Notes: generated by a model from the letters alone, not told the origin. Counted from the first letter of the stretch, positions 34,378 to 42,643 are shown. The stretch is DNA of 64,000 nucleotides from Kribbella qitaiheensis (GCF_014217565.1 NZ_CP043661.1:5270001-5334000), one strand, 5' to 3'. Program-made: numbers and translations.

Positions 34378-35124
34378 ATGACCTATCGCCTGATCCTGCT
34401 CCGCCACGGCCACAGCGACTGGAACGCCAAGAACCTGTTCACCGGCTGGGTGGATGTCGACCTGAACGCCCAGGGTGTCGAGGAAGCGCACCGCGGCGGC
34501 CAGTTGCTGCTGGAGCGCGACCTGCTCCCGGACGTCCTGCACACCTCGGTACTGCGCCGCGCCATCCGCACCGCGAACATCGCCCTCGAAGAGGCCGGCC
34601 GGCAGTGGATCGACGTACGCCGGTCCTGGCGGCTGAACGAGCGCCACTACGGCGGTCTGCAGGGCAAGGACAAGAAGCAGACCCTGGACGAGCTCGGCGA
34701 GGAGCGGTTCATGCTGTTCCGCCGCTCCTACGACACGCCGCCGCCGGCGATCGAGCGCGGCTCGGAGTTCGACCAGGCCGGCGACCCCCGGTACGCCGGG
34801 CTGCCGCCCGAGTTGCTGCCGGCAACGGAATGCCTCGCCGACGTCGTCGAGCGGATGCTCCCGTACTGGTACGACGCGATCGTCCCGGACCTGCGCGCGA
34901 ACAAGACCGTCCTCGTCACCGCCCACGGCAACTCCCTGCGCGCCTTGGTCAAGCACCTCGACGACCTCGACGAGCAGACCGTCGTCGGCCTCAACATCCC
35001 GACGGGCGTCCCCTTGTACTACGAGCTCGACGACAACTTCAAGCCCGTGACCAAGGGCGGCGAATACCTCGACCCAGCTGCAGCCGCAGCCGCCATCGAA
35101 GCAGTGAAGAACCAGGGCCGCTAA
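34378..35124 (+). CDS. gpmA: 2,3-bisphosphoglycerate-dependent phosphoglycerate mutase
   Basis: A 248-residue glycolytic enzyme interconverting 3- and 2-phosphoglycerate. The phospho-histidine motif LRHGHSDWN (His10), the [15 protein letters not shown] segment, the [12 protein letters not shown] motif and the second catalytic His in [10 protein letters not shown] are intact. The TAGGCT box at 34366-34371 lies six bases before the ATG, so it may have its own leaderless message besides read-through from mshA. Confidence 0.96.
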   Translation: MTYRLILLRHGHSDWNAKNLFTGWVDVDLNAQGVEEAHRGGQLLLERDLLPDVLHTSVLRRAIRTANIALEEAGRQWIDVRRSWRLNERHYGGLQGKDKKQTLDELGEERFMLFRRSYDTPPPAIERGSEFDQAGDPRYAGLPPELLPATECLADVVERMLPYWYDAIVPDLRANKTVLVTAHGNSLRALVKHLDDLDEQTVVGLNIPTGVPLYYELDDNFKPVTKGGEYLDPAAAAAAIEAVKNQGR

Positions 35125-35169
35125 CACCCCCCGCACCCCCCCGCACCCCTCCGCTTCCGCGGCGACTTC

Positions 35170-35247
35170 TGGGACCTAGGACAAGTAGTGGGGACCTGGG
35201 ACAAGATATTTCCTGTCCGAGGTCCCAGCGGGGTGTCCGAGGTCCCG
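35170..35247. repeat. Nested hairpin element (GGGACCT..GGACA / TGTCC..AGGTCCC)
   Basis: Two left arms (TGGGACCTAGGACA at 35170-35183 and GGGGACCTGGGACA at 35190-35203) face two right arms (TGTCCGAGGTCCCA at 35214-35227 and TGTCCGAGGTCCCG at 35234-35247). The arms can pair in more than one way. It lies between the convergent gpmA and TetR genes. Confidence 0.75.
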
Positions 35248-35268
35248 ACTTCTGGTCGCGAAAAAGGC

Positions 35269-35298
35269 GCCCTCGGCAACCAAGTGGTTGCCGAGGGC
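35269..35298. terminator. Bidirectional terminator between gpmA and a TetR gene
   Basis: GCCCTCGGCAACC (35269-35281) and GGTTGCCGAGGGC (35286-35298) form a perfect 13-bp stem with a four-base loop. An A-run at 35261-35265 on the left gives T-rich sequence for the minus-strand gene. The same stem sequence recurs at 37443. Confidence 0.85.
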
Positions 35299-35317
35299 TT
35301 CGTTCGTTCCTGATCGG

Positions 35318-36031
35318 TCAATCTGCGGGGATGCCGGCTTCGGCGCGGTCTGCGGCGATCAGGTCGGTGAGTAGCTCGGTGAGCCCGGCCGCGAGCTCCT
35401 CGCGCTTGATCACGCCGAGCTTCCGATCGGACTCGAAGGCGCGTCGTACTGTCTGGGCGAGCAGCTCGGCATGGTCTGCCGCACCGCCTTCGGGCGTCGA
35501 GGTCTCCGCCCGCAGGAACCCTTCGAACGTTGCCTGGTAGGCGTAGCCGAGCTGCTCGAGGTTTAGGTCGTCGCGGAGCAACTCGTGGTGGCCGAGCAGC
35601 TCGAAGTACTCGCGCGACATCTTGCTGTGCCGGTCGTCGTGACCGCTGTCGCGGGTCGCGGCCAGCTTGCCGAGCAGCTCGGGGTCGGTGAGCAGGAACC
35701 CGCGCAAGAGTGGCCGGCGCGTGATCGCCAGGAAATAGATCTGAGCGAACCGGTGCAGCAGCGCCGCGTCCGGATCCTTCTCCAGCGCCTGCCGTAGCTC
35801 GTCCAGCGCGGTCAGGACCTCGCGGTCGAAGACGGCGCCGAAGAGTTGCTCGCGGGTCTTCCAGTGCAGGTAGACGGTGCCTTTGCCGATGCCCGCCCCG
35901 GCGGCCACATCGTCGATGGTCACGCGCCGGTACCCGTGCCGCAGCAGCAGGTCCGCAGCCGTGTCGAGGATCCGGGTGGCCCGCTCGGCCCGCTGGTTCG
36001 GATCCCGGAGTCGTTCGGCGTTCGCGCTCAT
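35318..36031 (-). CDS. TetR-family transcriptional regulator
   Basis: A 237-residue TetR protein with HTH at about residues 35-60 (VTIDDVAAGAGIGKGTVYLHWKTREQLF). ATG 36031 is chosen (MSANAERLRDPNQRAERATR), as longer frames cross the operator region. It is divergent from the FAD monooxygenase, and an AT-rich inverted repeat lies 50 bp upstream. Such pairs are usually repressor and detoxifying oxygenase, with the oxygenase substrate as inducer. This is inferred from context. Confidence 0.9.
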   Translation of the reverse strand: MSANAERLRDPNQRAERATRILDTAADLLLRHGYRRVTIDDVAAGAGIGKGTVYLHWKTREQLFGAVFDREVLTALDELRQALEKDPDAALLHRFAQIYFLAITRRPLLRGFLLTDPELLGKLAATRDSGHDDRHSKMSREYFELLGHHELLRDDLNLEQLGYAYQATFEGFLRAETSTPEGGAADHAELLAQTVRRAFESDRKLGVIKREELAAGLTELLTDLIAADRAEAGIPAD

Positions 36032-36082
36032 GTGATCACCGTATGACCGGCCGTGAGTTCTGGTCAATGGCTAATTAACAGT

Positions 36083-36105
36083 TGACTAGATTTCAAATCT
36101 GGTCA
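36083..36105. promoter_or_regulatory. AT-rich inverted repeat, probable TetR operator
   Basis: The arms TGACTAGATT (36083-36092) and AATCTGGTCA (36096-36105) flank TCA, with nine of ten positions symmetric. It lies in the divergent gap of the TetR/FAD monooxygenase pair, in DNA far more AT-rich than the surroundings. TGGTCA also occurs at 36061. Confidence 0.65.
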
Positions 36106-36120
36106 TAAACTGTGAATCAA

Positions 36121-36199
36121 TCTCAATCTCAAGCAGTCTCAATCTCAAGCAATCTCAATCCCAGGCAGTCCCAATCTCAAGCAATCCCAATCTCAGCAA
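36121..36199. repeat. 16-bp tandem repeat, five copies, before the FAD monooxygenase
   Basis: TCTCAATCTCAAGCAG repeats at 36121, 36137, 36153, 36169 and 36185 with one to three changes per copy, and the last copy is one base shorter. It lies between the TetR operator and the ribosome site of the monooxygenase, so it is probably part of the 5' leader. Confidence 0.9.
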
Positions 36200-36227
36200 T
36201 CTCGAACCGCGATGCAAGGAGTCCCCG

Positions 36228-37415
36228 ATGACGACCAAGACTGTTCTGATCTCCGGTGCCGGGGTCGGCGGACCCACGCTGGCGTACTGGCTGGCCCGGC
36301 ACGGATTCCGCCCGACCGTCGTCGAGCGCTCGGCCGGACTGCGCTCCAGTGGCAACCCGGTGGACGTCCGCGGGCCGGCGGTGCGAGTGGTCCAGCAGAT
36401 GGGCGTGATGGAGCAGCTCCGGCAGGCCGCCACCTCGGTGACCGCGTTGAGCTTCGTCAACGACGGGGGTCGCGAAGTGGGCCGGGTCAATCTGCGGGCC
36501 ATGCAACGAGCCGGCCGTAGCCAGGAGGTGGAGGTGACGCGCACCGACCTGGCCCGCGTCCTGTACGACGCGAGCCGGGACTCCGCGGAGTACCTGTTCG
36601 ACGACACCATCACCGCGCTCAGCCAGGACGCCGAGGGGGTCGACGTGACCTTCGAGAACGCAGCCCCGCGCCGGTTCGATCTGGTGATCGGCGCCGACGG
36701 ACTGCACTCGATGGTTCGCCGGCTGGCGTTCGGTGCGGAGCGGGACTTCGTGCGGCACATGGGTCTGTACGTCGCGACGATGCAGCTCGGCGGCCCTGCG
36801 GAGAGTGAGCGGGACGTTCTCCTGTTCAACACGCCTGGCCGGATGGTCTCCGTCCACCCGGTCCGGGGCCAGGCGCTGGCGGCATTCATCTTCCGTAGTC
36901 CGGCGGTGAAGGGTTTCGATCACCGCGACCTCGCGCAGCACCGCCAGATCCTGACCGACGCCTACGAGGGCGATGGCTGGCGTGTGCCCGAGTTGCTGGA
37001 GCGGGCTCAGGTTGCCGAAGACATCTGGCTCGACGCTGTCAGCCAAGTGCGGCTGGACAGCTGGGCGAACGCCCGGATCGCACTCCTGGGCGATGCCGCT
37101 TCGTCCGTCTCCCTGTTCGGCGACGGCTCTACGCTGGCGCTAGCGGGCGCCCACACGCTCGCGGAGGAGTTGGCGGCGACGCCTGGCGATCCCGCGTCGG
37201 CGTTCGCCCGCTACGAGACCAGGCACCGCAAGCTGGTCGATCCCAGGCAGGGCAATGTCGCCGTGGCTGCCGGTTTGATGGTTCCGGCCAGTCGGACGGG
37301 AATCGTGGCCCGCAATCTGGCCACCCGCCTCTGGCCGGCCGCAGCCGGTGTCAGCTGGCTTCGCAACCGTCTCGTGCCCGCGCGCCCCAACGACGCGGTT
37401 CCAGCCGCGGTCTGA
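36228..37415 (+). CDS. FAD-dependent monooxygenase
   Basis: A 395-residue class A flavoprotein hydroxylase. The FAD Rossmann motif GAGVGGPTLAYWLARHG is at about 10-26, the DG motif is VIGADGLHSMVRR, and the second FAD motif is GDAASSVSLFGDGSTLALAGA. These enzymes hydroxylate aromatic or related substrates using NAD(P)H and oxygen. Some relatives inactivate antibiotics such as tetracyclines or rifamycins, but no residue here allows that call. GGAG precedes ATG 36228. Control by the divergent TetR is likely. Confidence 0.9.
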   Translation: MTTKTVLISGAGVGGPTLAYWLARHGFRPTVVERSAGLRSSGNPVDVRGPAVRVVQQMGVMEQLRQAATSVTALSFVNDGGREVGRVNLRAMQRAGRSQEVEVTRTDLARVLYDASRDSAEYLFDDTITALSQDAEGVDVTFENAAPRRFDLVIGADGLHSMVRRLAFGAERDFVRHMGLYVATMQLGGPAESERDVLLFNTPGRMVSVHPVRGQALAAFIFRSPAVKGFDHRDLAQHRQILTDAYEGDGWRVPELLERAQVAEDIWLDAVSQVRLDSWANARIALLGDAASSVSLFGDGSTLALAGAHTLAEELAATPGDPASAFARYETRHRKLVDPRQGNVAVAAGLMVPASRTGIVARNLATRLWPAAAGVSWLRNRLVPARPNDAVPAAV

Positions 37416-37442
37416 GGAGTCGGCGCCATCGCTCGTACACAA

Positions 37443-37476
37443 GGGCCCTCAGCAACCTGGTGGTTGCCGAGGGCCC
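37443..37476. terminator. Bidirectional terminator between the FAD monooxygenase and phoU
   Basis: GGGCCCTCAGCAACC (37443-37457) pairs with GGTTGCCGAGGGCCC (37462-37476), 15 positions with one mismatch and a four-base loop. It is a close relative of the stem at 35269. Confidence 0.85.
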
Positions 37477-37507
37477 CTGCTCCAACTGCAAAGTTTCTGT
37501 TCTGTAG

Positions 37508-38221
37508 TTAGTTGTTGTTGCCGTTCGGGGAAGGGGTGGAGGCGCCTGCACCGGAGCCGGCTGCTGTGCCGCCGACGGCTACGGGGAGTTCGCCGGTGAC
37601 CAGGTAGACGACTCGGCGGGCCATCGAGACGGCGTGGTCGGCGATGCGCTCGTAGTACCGGCCGAGGAGGGCGATGTCTACGGCTACCTCGACGCCGTGC
37701 GGCCAACTGGAGTCCATCATCAGGCGGAACTGGTTGCTGCGCAGCTTGTCCATCTCGTCGTCGACGGCCTCCAGCGCGTTGGCCGCCTTGACGTCGCGCG
37801 ACTTGATCACGTCACCGGCGGAGTCGACCATCTGGCCCGCGACGCCGCCCATCTCCTCGATCACCGCGTGCAGCTCGGCCGGGATGGCCGAGGCCGGGTA
37901 GCGCAGCCGGGCGATCTTCGACACGTGCGCGGCCAGGTCGCCCATCCGCTCGAGGTCGGCGACCATCCGGAGCGCGGCGACCAGCATCCGCAGCTCGTTG
38001 GCGACCGGCGCCTGCCGGGCCATCAGTTCGAAGACCTTCTCCTCGACACCTTCGCCGGCCGCGTCCAGTTGGATGTCGGCGGCAATGACCTCTTCGGCCT
38101 GCCGGATGTCGGCCGCCAGCAGGGCGGTGGTGGAGCGGCGTACGGCGGTCGACACCGTCCGGGTCATCCGTTCGAGCTCGGCGAGGATGTCGTCGAGCTG
38201 CTCGTGATAGGTGTCGCGCAT
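37508..38221 (-). CDS. phoU: Phosphate signalling protein PhoU
   Basis: A 237-residue protein made of two three-helix PhoU repeats (MRDTYHEQLDDILAELERM..., and LEAVDDEMDKLRSNQF...GRYYERIADHAVSMARRVVYLVTGE). It dampens the PhoR/SenX3-type sensor when phosphate is ample. An unusual Gly/Ala/Ser/Asn-rich tail of about 25 residues ends the protein (PSPNGNNN). It starts at ATG 38221 and is divergent from the senX3-like gene, with a PHO-box-like repeat between. Confidence 0.95.
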   Translation of the reverse strand: MRDTYHEQLDDILAELERMTRTVSTAVRRSTTALLAADIRQAEEVIAADIQLDAAGEGVEEKVFELMARQAPVANELRMLVAALRMVADLERMGDLAAHVSKIARLRYPASAIPAELHAVIEEMGGVAGQMVDSAGDVIKSRDVKAANALEAVDDEMDKLRSNQFRLMMDSSWPHGVEVAVDIALLGRYYERIADHAVSMARRVVYLVTGELPVAVGGTAAGSGAGASTPSPNGNNN

Positions 38222-38340
38222 CGTTGTCTGCTTCCGATCTGTGGTGTCCGGTCTCGCCGAGGGCGGGACCGGCCGGGGCACCAGTCAGTACCCACCCACC
38301 GTGGACCGTATGCCGTCGAGGTTGCCGGTCGGCGACGAGT

Positions 38341-38359
38341 GGTGAACGGCCGATGAACA
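38341..38359 (-). promoter_or_regulatory. PHO-box-like direct repeat
   Basis: Read on the minus strand, GTTCATCGGCC is followed by GTTCACC: two GTTCA units exactly 11 bp apart, as in actinobacterial PhoP/RegX3 boxes. It lies between the divergent phoU and senX3-like genes and fits feedback control by RegX3. Confidence 0.6.
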
Positions 38360-38418
38360 GTTAGGACGCGTTCCGGTCATCCGGTGCTCATTCGGTCTTT
38401 CCCTCCTGGTTGCCCGCG

Positions 38419-38424
38419 TAGCAT
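38419..38424 (+). promoter_or_regulatory. -10 box (TAGCAT) for leaderless senX3-like gene
   Basis: TAGCAT lies seven bases before GTG 38432, and no ribosome site is present. Confidence 0.45.
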
Positions 38425-38431
38425 CGCAGCT

Positions 38432-39652
38432 GTGGACCCCACGCTGGCTGCGGTGCTGGGCGGCGTCATCGGCGCGGCCCTGGCTCTGCTTTCATTCGGT
38501 GCTTTGATGCTCAGTGAGCGTTCTCAGCACAAGATCCCCGTCTCGCCGGAGCCGATCGTGCCGACCGGAGTCGCCACCGTTCTGTCCGTACTGCGCTCGT
38601 CGGCGGTCGTGATGGGCCCGGAGGACCAGGTGCTCCAGGCCAGCGCCCCGGCGCACGTGCTCGGCATCGTCCGGGGCGAGCGGCTGGTCGCCGACGAGTT
38701 GCTGGAGATGGTCCGCGCGGTCCGCCGGGACGGCGAGATCCGTCAGCGGGACCTGGAAATCGTCCGCGGCCGGCTCGGCGCCACGCAGTACGTGAGTGCC
38801 CGGGTCGCCCCGCTCGGCAGCCAGCTGGTGCTGGTGCTGGTGGAGGACCGGACCAGGGAACGCCGGATCGACGCCATCCGGCGCGACTTCACCGTGAACG
38901 TGAGCCACGAGCTGAAGACCCCGATCGGCGCGCTGATCCTGCTCGCCGAGGCGGTCTCCGAGGCCTCCGACGATCCCGTCGCGGTGCAGCGGTTCTCCGG
39001 CCGGATGCGGATCGAGGCGTCGAGGCTGTCCCGGCTGGTCAAGGAGATCATCGAGCTGTCCCGGCTGCAGGGCGACGACCCGCTGGAGAATCCCGGCCCG
39101 GTCGACATCAGCGCCGTGGTCGAGCAGGCCGTCGACCGCTGCCGGGTGGACGCCGAGGACCGCGAGATCAACCTGGTGGTGAAGACCGATCCCGCCCTCG
39201 AGGTGATGGGCAGTGAGGACCAGCTCGCGATCGCGATCGGCAACCTGGTCGAGAACGCGGTCAACTACAGCCCGGACGGCACCCGCGTCGCGGTCGCCGC
39301 CCACCCGATCGGGGACCTGGTCGAGATCACCGTCAGCGACCAGGGCGTGGGCATCCCGAGCAGCGACCTGGAACGCATCTTCGAACGCTTCTACCGGGTT
39401 GACCGGGCCCGCAGCCGGGAGACCGGCGGGACCGGGCTCGGCCTCTCGATCGTCAAGCACATCGCCTCGATCCACGGCGGCGACGTGCGGGTCTGGAGCG
39501 TCCAGGGCCAGGGCTCGACCTTCACCGTGAGACTCCCGCTGCGGCTCGATCCCGCGACCGGGCAACCGACCGACTCCACCATCCAGGAGGAGCCGGCCCT
39601 CGATCTGACGCCTACCCCGTCAGAGCACACCGCAAAGGAGGCAGCTTCGTGA
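38432..39652 (+). CDS. senX3: Phosphate sensor histidine kinase, SenX3-like
   Basis: A 406-residue kinase. One N-terminal membrane helix (LAAVLGGVIGAALALLSFGAL), a PAS domain to about 150, the H box NVSHELKTPIG, then N box NLVENAVNYSPDG, G1 DQGVGIP and G2 GTGLGLSIVKH. Length and layout match SenX3/PhoR of actinobacteria. The GTG at 38432 is chosen over longer frames because of the leaderless TAGCAT promoter. The stop overlaps regX3 by four bases. Confidence 0.93.
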   Translation: MDPTLAAVLGGVIGAALALLSFGALMLSERSQHKIPVSPEPIVPTGVATVLSVLRSSAVVMGPEDQVLQASAPAHVLGIVRGERLVADELLEMVRAVRRDGEIRQRDLEIVRGRLGATQYVSARVAPLGSQLVLVLVEDRTRERRIDAIRRDFTVNVSHELKTPIGALILLAEAVSEASDDPVAVQRFSGRMRIEASRLSRLVKEIIELSRLQGDDPLENPGPVDISAVVEQAVDRCRVDAEDREINLVVKTDPALEVMGSEDQLAIAIGNLVENAVNYSPDGTRVAVAAHPIGDLVEITVSDQGVGIPSSDLERIFERFYRVDRARSRETGGTGLGLSIVKHIASIHGGDVRVWSVQGQGSTFTVRLPLRLDPATGQPTDSTIQEEPALDLTPTPSEHTAKEAAS

Positions 39653-40326
39653 CCCGAGTGCTGGTCGTCGAAGACGAAGAGAGCTACAGCGACGCCTTGT
39701 CGTACGTGCTGCGCAAGGAAGGGTTCGAGGTCGCCGTCGCGGAGACCGGACCGGACGCGCTGGACGAGTACGACCGGGCCGGCGCGGACATCGTCCTGCT
39801 GGACCTGATGTTGCCGGGCCTGTCCGGGACCGAGGTGTGCCGGGCGCTGCGCAGCCGGGGCAACGTCCCGGTCATCATCGTCAGCGCCAAGGACACCGAG
39901 GTCGACAAGGTGGTCGGACTCGAACTGGGCGCCGACGACTACGTCACCAAGCCGTACAGCCCGCGCGAGCTGCTGGCCCGGATCCGTGCCGTCCTGCGCC
40001 GCGGCCAGGACGTCGAGCTGCTGCCGGACACGCTGGAAGCCGGCCCGGTCCGGATGGACGTCGAACGCCATGTGGTGACGGTCGGCGGGACCGAGATCCG
40101 GCTGCCGCTGAAGGAGTTCGAGCTGCTCGAGATGCTGCTCCGCAACACCGGCCGGGTGCTCACCCGGGGTCAGCTGATCGACCGCATCTGGGGCGCCGAC
40201 TACGTGGGCGACACCAAGACGCTCGACGTCCACGTCAAGCGGCTCCGCTCCAAACTGGAGAAGGATCCGTCGAACCCGTCCCACCTGGTCACGGTGCGCG
40301 GGCTGGGCTACAAATTCGAGTCGTGA
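39649..40326 (+). CDS. regX3: Phosphate response regulator RegX3
   Basis: A 225-residue OmpR-type regulator. The receiver has the phosphorylation site Asp52 (IVLLDLMLPG) and the KPYS lysine. The C-terminal winged helix spans about 128-225 (LPLKEFELLEMLLRNTGRVLTRGQLIDRIWG, VHVKRLRSKLE, TVRGLGYKFE). It is coupled to the kinase by a GTGA overlap. With phoU and a PHO box adjacent, control of phosphate starvation genes is well supported. Confidence 0.96.
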   Translation: MTRVLVVEDEESYSDALSYVLRKEGFEVAVAETGPDALDEYDRAGADIVLLDLMLPGLSGTEVCRALRSRGNVPVIIVSAKDTEVDKVVGLELGADDYVTKPYSPRELLARIRAVLRRGQDVELLPDTLEAGPVRMDVERHVVTVGGTEIRLPLKEFELLEMLLRNTGRVLTRGQLIDRIWGADYVGDTKTLDVHVKRLRSKLEKDPSNPSHLVTVRGLGYKFES

Positions 40327-40374
40327 CCGGTACTACGTACGCCTCCTCCGTCGTACGGTAACTAGCCTGGCGCC

Positions 40375-41568
40375 ATGGAGACGCCAGACGGCTCGGCACC
40401 AACACAGAAGGCGGCGGAACTCGCACGGGGCGCGGCTGATTGGCTCCTTGACAGCATTGAGGGCTGCGAGGACCTGTCGCTGTACCACGGGCTGCCCGGC
40501 ATCGTGCTCGCGCTGCAGGAATGCGCGGAGCACTTCGGCGATGCTCGCTATCAACGAGCTGTCGAAGCCGGCGCGGACGCACTGACCGCGGGCATCGACA
40601 GTCTCGAGGACTCGTCGCTGTACTTCGGCTTGGCCGGCGTCGCTGTTGGGCTGCGGGCCGTCGGCAGGGACGATCCGGCACAGCGGGCGCTGGGCCGGAT
40701 TCGGGATCGTTTCGACGGTCAGCGGTGGAGCCCGATGTTCGAGCTCCTCGTCGGCAACGCCGGCATCGGGCTCGGGGCGCTGGGTGCAGGCGATCTGGAG
40801 CTGGCTGTTGCCGCGGTGACGCCCTACCTCACGACCGCGGACCGGACTGCGGGTGGTGTGAATTGGCCGGTCCGGCCGTCGCCGCCACGCTCCCATCACA
40901 TCGCACACGGCACGCTGGGCATCGTCTACGCGCTGGCCGCTGTCGGCCGGGCTGCTGACCGGCAGGACTTGATCGACCTTGCTCTCGCCGGAGCGGCAGA
41001 CGTCGTGGACCGTAATGAGGCTGGTCCCGACGGCTTTCTCGTAGCGCACTCCGATCCGCCGCACCGGCCTGAACTGATCGAGCGGTACAGCCTCGGCTGG
41101 TGCAACGGTCCGGCCGGCGATGCGCAGGTCTTTCGCCTGCTTGCGCAGATCACCGGAGACCCTTCCTGGATCGACCTCGGTGACCAGTGCTGGCACACAG
41201 TCACCCAGTCCGGGTTGCCGCGCCGGATCCGTCCGGGCTTCTGGGACAACCACGGGCGGTGCTGCGGTACTGCGGGTGTGCTTGCCCTGGCCTGCGACCG
41301 AATCGTGGAACGAGGTGACGACTTCGCCTTCGCCGACCTACTCGTCGACGACCTCGCGACTCACGCGGTCATCAACGAAGCGGGTGTGCGCTGGTCGAAC
41401 CATGAGCACCGGGCGGTCCCGCCAGACCTCGAACCACACCCTGGATGGGCGATGGGTAACGCAGGCATCGTTCGCGAGTTGCTGCGCTATACCCGCCTGA
41501 AGGAGGGCAGATCGAGTGGCTACGCGATCCCTTGGCCGGACCATCCCGTCACTTCAGTAATGAGTTAG
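40375..41568 (+). CDS. LanC-like cyclase (lone, CCG zinc motif)
   Basis: A 397-residue alpha-toroid protein with seven G-x-x-G helices typical of lanthionine cyclases (LYHGLPGI, LYFGLAGV, LVGNAGIGL, HIAHGTLGI, WCNGPAGD, CCGTAGVL, WAMGNAGI). The zinc ligands are Cys in GWCNGPAG and Cys-Cys in GRCCGTAG. The second position is Cys where most LanC enzymes have His (CHG). CCG forms are known from promiscuous cyclases of ProcM type. No precursor peptide or dehydratase is near, so the substrate is unknown. TAGCCT lies six bases before the ATG. Confidence 0.85.
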   Translation: METPDGSAPTQKAAELARGAADWLLDSIEGCEDLSLYHGLPGIVLALQECAEHFGDARYQRAVEAGADALTAGIDSLEDSSLYFGLAGVAVGLRAVGRDDPAQRALGRIRDRFDGQRWSPMFELLVGNAGIGLGALGAGDLELAVAAVTPYLTTADRTAGGVNWPVRPSPPRSHHIAHGTLGIVYALAAVGRAADRQDLIDLALAGAADVVDRNEAGPDGFLVAHSDPPHRPELIERYSLGWCNGPAGDAQVFRLLAQITGDPSWIDLGDQCWHTVTQSGLPRRIRPGFWDNHGRCCGTAGVLALACDRIVERGDDFAFADLLVDDLATHAVINEAGVRWSNHEHRAVPPDLEPHPGWAMGNAGIVRELLRYTRLKEGRSSGYAIPWPDHPVTSVMS

Positions 41569-41583
41569 CTTAGGCTGTCCTTA
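41565..41583 (+). promoter_or_regulatory. Iron box (IdeR/DmdR1-type operator)
   Basis: TTAGCTTAGGCTGTCCTTA matches the actinobacterial consensus TTAGGTTAGGCTAACCTAA at 15 of 19 positions. It lies 32 bp before the siderophore-binding lipoprotein and overlaps the stop codon of the LanC-like gene. Iron-dependent repression of the lipoprotein is likely. Confidence 0.8.
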
Positions 41584-41614
41584 GTTGAGCTAACGATAAC
41601 TGAGGAGAGCAATC

Positions 41615-42643
41615 ATGGTCTGGACCCGGCGAACCTGTCGGCCTGCTCGTTTCGCGGCGATCGCGATGGGCGCCGTACTGATGGCGAGCTCGTTGGCTGC
41701 CTGTGGGAATGAGGCGGACCAGCAGGCGGTGCCGGCGCCGGATGCGGTGGCGGGGTTCCCGGTCACGTTGAAGAACACCTTCGGCGAGACCACGATCCCG
41801 AAGAAGCCGGCGCGGATCGTCACGCTCGGGTGGAATGCGCAGGACGTGGTGTACGCGCTCGGTGAGACGCCGGTCGGGATGCCGCGCGTGACCTACGGCC
41901 CGACGGTGGCTGGCGTGAGTGCGTGGGATGCGGACCGGTTCGATGGCGCGAAGACGACGCTGCTGGACACGGCCGACGGGTACCCCTTCGAGAAGATCGC
42001 GGCCCTGAAGCCCGACGTGATCCTGGCGCCGTACGAGGGCTTCGACGCGACCGTCTACGAGACTCTCTCGGCGATCGCGCCGACCGTGGCGTACCCGGGT
42101 GCGCCGTGGCAGACCAGCTGGCAGGAGCAGACCACGCTGGTCGGCAAGGCGCTGGGTAAGTCGCCCGAAGCAACGAAACTGATTGCCGGCATCAACGACC
42201 TGACGAAGAAGGTCGCCGCGGAACACCCCGAATTCAAGGGCAAAACGCTGACCATCGGCTCGTTCGGGCAGACCAACTACGCCTATATGCCAACCGATCC
42301 ACGGGTCCAGATCCTCACCGAGATGGGTTTCGTGAACTCACCCGGCGTCGAGGCGCTGCAGGCGGCGAACACCAAGAAAGAGTTCGCCGTCTCCATCAGC
42401 AAGGAAAAGGTCGCCGACATCGACGCCGACGTGGTCGTCGGCTTCATCGACGGACTGACCACGAAGAAGTTCGAGGCCGACCCGGTCTACGCGTCCCTGA
42501 GCTCAGTCAGACGCGGCAGCGCCTACCTACTGGAAAACCAGCAGATCATCTCCGCCATGAGCTCAGTCAGCGTCCTCAGCGTCCCGTGGGTCCTGGAAAA
42601 GATCCTCCCAGGCCTCTCGAAGGCAGCTCATGTCGCGAGCTAG
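41615..42643 (+). CDS. Iron-siderophore ABC transporter substrate-binding lipoprotein
   Basis: A 342-residue FecB/FepB-type protein. A lipoprotein signal with lipobox LAAC places the acylated Cys at about residue 30 (MASSLAACGNEAD). The binding domain follows: TTIPKKPARIVTLGWNAQDVVYALGETPVGM, ALKPDVILAPYEGFD and later VGFIDGL. It captures ferric siderophores at the cell surface for an ABC importer not encoded nearby. The ribosome site is GAGGAGAG. An IdeR-type box upstream shows iron control. Confidence 0.93.
   Translation: MVWTRRTCRPARFAAIAMGAVLMASSLAACGNEADQQAVPAPDAVAGFPVTLKNTFGETTIPKKPARIVTLGWNAQDVVYALGETPVGMPRVTYGPTVAGVSAWDADRFDGAKTTLLDTADGYPFEKIAALKPDVILAPYEGFDATVYETLSAIAPTVAYPGAPWQTSWQEQTTLVGKALGKSPEATKLIAGINDLTKKVAAEHPEFKGKTLTIGSFGQTNYAYMPTDPRVQILTEMGFVNSPGVEALQAANTKKEFAVSISKEKVADIDADVVVGFIDGLTTKKFEADPVYASLSSVRRGSAYLLENQQIISAMSSVSVLSVPWVLEKILPGLSKAAHVAS

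Noticed and set aside
32950-35136. A 728-codon minus-strand frame across mshA, the ybjN-like gene and gpmA
   Set aside because: It runs antisense to three recognised genes and has shadow-type composition.
36121-36199. CRISPR-like repeat array
   Set aside because: The 16-bp units are directly adjacent with no unique spacers, and no cas genes are near. It is a simple tandem repeat.
41565-41603. Intrinsic terminator of the LanC-like gene
   Set aside because: The partial symmetry here (TTAGCT, GAGCTAA) is better explained by the iron box. There is no stable GC stem followed by T residues.
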